A stretch of 8,511 nt of DNA from Lachnospiraceae bacterium (GTDB lineage: Bacteria; Bacillota_A; Clostridia; Lachnospirales; Lachnospiraceae). Location of the stretch: positions 1-8,511 of the forward strand of contig VSNT01000147.1 in the NCBI GenBank assembly GCA_009774465.1, read 5' to 3'. This document shows positions 6,793-8,511 of the stretch, in pieces. Under the pieces are notes generated by a model that saw only the letters and a program-made list of their open reading frames with translations, ran no database searches and had not been told where the DNA came from. Made by a program: the position numbers and the translations under genes. Each line of letters opens with the position of its first letter. The stretch's first letter is position 1.

Positions 6793-6821
6793 TTGGCATG
6801 AAAGGAAAAGTTTAGTATAAT
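6793..6821 (+). promoter_or_regulatory. Sigma-A promoter of the pyr operon
   Basis: TTGGCA (6793-6798) and a perfect TATAAT (6816-6821) are separated by exactly 17 bases. Transcription should start near 6828, giving a leader of about 56 bases before dihydroorotase. That is too short for a standard PyrR attenuator. Confidence 0.88.
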
Positions 6822-6860
6822 GTTGCAGAAGGAGTTATTGTTTAGCGATTTGCATATAAG

Positions 6861-6870
6861 TGACATGTCA
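6861..6870. promoter_or_regulatory. Perfect palindrome in the dihydroorotase leader
   Basis: TGACATGTCA is a perfect 10-base palindrome between the predicted transcription start and the ribosome binding site of dihydroorotase. It may be a repressor site placed as a roadblock, or chance. In RNA it would make only a short weak hairpin. Confidence 0.3.
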
Positions 6871-6883
6871 GGAAAGGGAAGAG

Positions 6884-8248
6884 ATGCTTTATATTAAAAA
6901 TGGTACGGTAATAGATCCGGCAGGAGACAGGGTTTATCGGGCGGACGTTCAGATTGAAAATGGAAAGGTGGCTGGAATTTTTCCTGCTTTGGAGGATGGA
7001 AAAGGCGGGAAGATGCCGGAAGAAGCCAAAAAAAGTGAGGAGGAAGCAAAGAAGAATGGGCAGGTGATTGATGCCACAGGGCTTATGATTGCACCGGGGC
7101 TGGCGGATACCCATGTTCATTTCAGAGATCCGGGCTTTACTTATAAAGAGGATATTGAAACGGGAGCCGCCGCGGCGGCAAAGGGAGGGTTTACGCAGAT
7201 TGTGCTTATGGCAAACACAAAGCCTTCTGTGGATAATAAGGACACCCTTTCTTATGTGCTTGAGAAAGGCAGAAAAACCGGAATCCATATAAATAGCTGT
7301 GCAAATGTAACCATGCAGATGGCGGGGAAAATACTGACGCCTATGGAGGAACTGGCAAAGGCGGGAGCGGCAGGCTTTACGGATGACGGGATTCCCCTGA
7401 TGGATGAGGCGTTAGTGAAGGAAGCAATGGAGCGTGCCAAAAGGCTGAATAAGCCCATCAGCTTTCACGAAGAAAATCCTGCGCTGATTACAAACAATGG
7501 AGTTAACGCAGGAAAGGCAGCGGAATTTTACCAGATAAAGGGTTCTCCAAGGGAAGCGGAAATTGATTTGGTGAAAAGAGATTTGGGGATTGCTCTGCTT
7601 ACAGGGGCAGAGGTGGTGATTCAGCATATCAGTGCCAGGGAGTCTGTAGAGCTGCTCAGGCAGGCTAAAGCAAAAGGCGCCCATGTACATGGAGAGGCAA
7701 CGCCGCATCATTTTACATTGACACAGGAAGCAGTGATCAGGAAGGGCACAATGGCCAAAATGAATCCGCCTCTTAGAGAAGAAGAGGACAGGCTTGCAAT
7801 CATAGAAGGTTTGAAGGACGGAACCATTGATGTAATTGCCACGGATCATGCGCCCCACAGCCGGGAAGAAAAGGAAAAGCCCATCACGGAAGCGCCAAGC
7901 GGTATTATCGGGCTGGAAACCGCTCTTTCCCTGGGGATTAGAGAACTGGTGCAAAAGGGATATCTTACATGGCCCCAACTGATTCAGAGAATGAGTACTG
8001 CTCCATGTAAGCTGTATGGACTAAAGGGAGGAAAGATAGAGGCCGGGATGAACGCAGATCTGGTTTTGTTTCATCCGGAGGAAACATGGAAGGTTTCCAG
8101 CTTTGCTTCCAGATCTTCCAATTCGCCTTTTATCGGGGAAGAACTTCCAGGGGTGGTTTATTATACCATATGCGGGGGAAAAATTGTGTATCAGAAAGAA
8201 ACGAACAAGGTAACTGAAATAACCAGGAAAGAAAGGACAGAGAAATGA
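6884..8248 (+). CDS. pyrC: Dihydroorotase
   Basis: The enzyme closes carbamoyl-aspartate to dihydroorotate, the third step of de novo pyrimidine synthesis, in the cytoplasm. The start chosen is the ATG at 6884, after AAGGG (6874-6878); an upstream in-frame GTG at 6860 has no well-placed site. This gives 454 residues, slightly long for the family (about 425-430). Metal ligands are visible: HVH (77-79) in DTHVHFRDPG, Asp168 in FTDDG, His195 in FHEE, His248 in QHISARE and Asp321 in ATDHAPH. Other family marks are MANTKP (109-114), EATPHHFTLT (271-280), KMNPPLREEEDR (292-303) and APSGIIGLETAL (337-348). Asp168 replaces the carboxylated lysine of other classes, as in Bacillus-type enzymes. A Lys/Glu-rich insert with two EEAKK copies (46-50 and 53-57) sits in the N-terminal beta domain before VIDATG and explains the extra length. 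It is first in a pyr operon with a strong promoter and overlaps pyrK by four bases. Confidence 0.96.
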   Translation: MLYIKNGTVIDPAGDRVYRADVQIENGKVAGIFPALEDGKGGKMPEEAKKSEEEAKKNGQVIDATGLMIAPGLADTHVHFRDPGFTYKEDIETGAAAAAKGGFTQIVLMANTKPSVDNKDTLSYVLEKGRKTGIHINSCANVTMQMAGKILTPMEELAKAGAAGFTDDGIPLMDEALVKEAMERAKRLNKPISFHEENPALITNNGVNAGKAAEFYQIKGSPREAEIDLVKRDLGIALLTGAEVVIQHISARESVELLRQAKAKGAHVHGEATPHHFTLTQEAVIRKGTMAKMNPPLREEEDRLAIIEGLKDGTIDVIATDHAPHSREEKEKPITEAPSGIIGLETALSLGIRELVQKGYLTWPQLIQRMSTAPCKLYGLKGGKIEAGMNADLVLFHPEETWKVSSFASRSSNSPFIGEELPGVVYYTICGGKIVYQKETNKVTEITRKERTEK

Positions 8249-8511
8249 GCGGAAAAAGGAAAGAAAAAGAGGTGATTTTATCCCAGAAGATGATTGCCCC
8301 CGATATTTATGATATGTGGATTTCTACTGATCTGGCAGGGGAAGTTTTACCGGGGCAGTTTGTGGGGGTGTATACCAACAATGCATCCAGGCTGCTGCCG
8401 CGTCCAATCAGCATTTGTGAGGTGGATGATGAGAAAAAGGCTCTTCGGCTTGTGTACCGGATTGCGGGAGAGGGAACGAAGGAATTTGCATCATGGCAGC
8501 CGGGACAGGAA
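8245..8511 (+). CDS. pyrK: Dihydroorotate dehydrogenase B, electron-transfer subunit PyrK (5' part, cut by window edge)
   Basis: Only the first 89 codons lie in the window and the frame runs open off the right edge. PyrK carries FAD and a 2Fe-2S cluster and passes electrons from the PyrD flavin to NAD+ in class 1B dihydroorotate dehydrogenase. The visible part is the N-terminal ferredoxin-reductase-like FAD domain: LSQKMIAPDIYDMWIS (12-27), LPGQFVGVYT (35-44), LLPRPISICEVD (51-62), where RPIS is the FAD-binding motif, and LRLVYRIAGEGTKEF (68-82). The ATG overlaps the dihydroorotase stop as ATGA, with AGGA at 8234-8237 as ribosome binding site, so translation is probably coupled. The 2Fe-2S cysteines would lie beyond the edge. 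PyrD is expected next, by analogy with other Clostridia. Confidence 0.9.
   Translation, partial: MSGKRKEKEVILSQKMIAPDIYDMWISTDLAGEVLPGQFVGVYTNNASRLLPRPISICEVDDEKKALRLVYRIAGEGTKEFASWQPGQE

Noticed and set aside
6828..6883. PyrR-type attenuator in front of the pyr genes
   Set aside because: The leader from the predicted start is about 56 bases, without an antiterminator/terminator pair or a convincing PyrR-binding loop.
6842..7288. Open frame of 148 codons on the - strand
   Set aside because: It overlaps the start of dihydroorotase and its leader, and its product has no domain-like pattern.
7412..7978. Open frame of 188 codons on the - strand
   Set aside because: It lies wholly inside dihydroorotase, which has all its catalytic motifs. 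The reverse product is Cys/Phe-rich with no recognisable domain.
1..8511. CRISPR array, insertion sequence, phage genes, tRNA or rRNA
   Set aside because: No regularly spaced repeats, transposase or integrase motifs, phage structural genes or RNA gene hallmarks were seen on either strand.

Overview
The window looks like chromosomal DNA of a Gram-positive anaerobe of the class Clostridia, most likely family Lachnospiraceae. This is inferred from moderate GC, strong AGGAGG-type ribosome binding sites, the gene families present, and the style of the HtrA and dihydroorotase proteins. I cannot name a genus. All genes are on the + strand except a two-gene toxin-antitoxin module. The last gene is cut by the right edge.

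Left part (1-3822), surface polysaccharide: a membrane sugar-phosphate transferase that loads the first sugar onto undecaprenyl phosphate (20-1429), a LytR-CpsA-Psr (LCP) protein that would move finished polymer from the lipid carrier to the cell wall (1620-2762), and a family 2 glycosyltransferase that resembles rhamnosyltransferases (2893-3822). A 190-base gap with a possible RNA fold separates the first two. A strong intrinsic terminator follows the LCP gene, and a second terminator-like hairpin sits right against the ribosome binding site of the glycosyltransferase. These genes look like the end of an exopolysaccharide or cell-wall polysaccharide cluster that begins upstream of the window.

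Middle part (3823-5923), envelope protein quality control: a membrane-anchored HtrA/DegP-type serine protease with a PDZ domain, then a small lipoprotein whose C-terminal part looks like the PrcB_C domain. A clear terminator closes the pair. The two may work together outside the membrane.

Right part (6001-8511): a Phd/YefM antitoxin and RelE/ParE toxin operon on the - strand, with its own extended -10 promoter, lies convergent to the protease pair and divergent from the pyrimidine genes. A near-consensus sigma-A promoter at 6793-6821 then drives a pyr operon: dihydroorotase and, with an ATGA overlap, the start of PyrK, the electron-transfer subunit of dihydroorotate dehydrogenase.

The annotated start was moved for three genes because the ribosome binding site fits an internal ATG better: HtrA (3945), antitoxin (6583) and dihydroorotase (6884). 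I see no CRISPR array, insertion sequence, tRNA or rRNA. No clearly new system is visible. The observations most worth checking are the HtrA/PrcB-like pairing, the charged repeat insert in dihydroorotase, the unexplained leader before the LCP gene, and the hairpin abutting the glycosyltransferase start.
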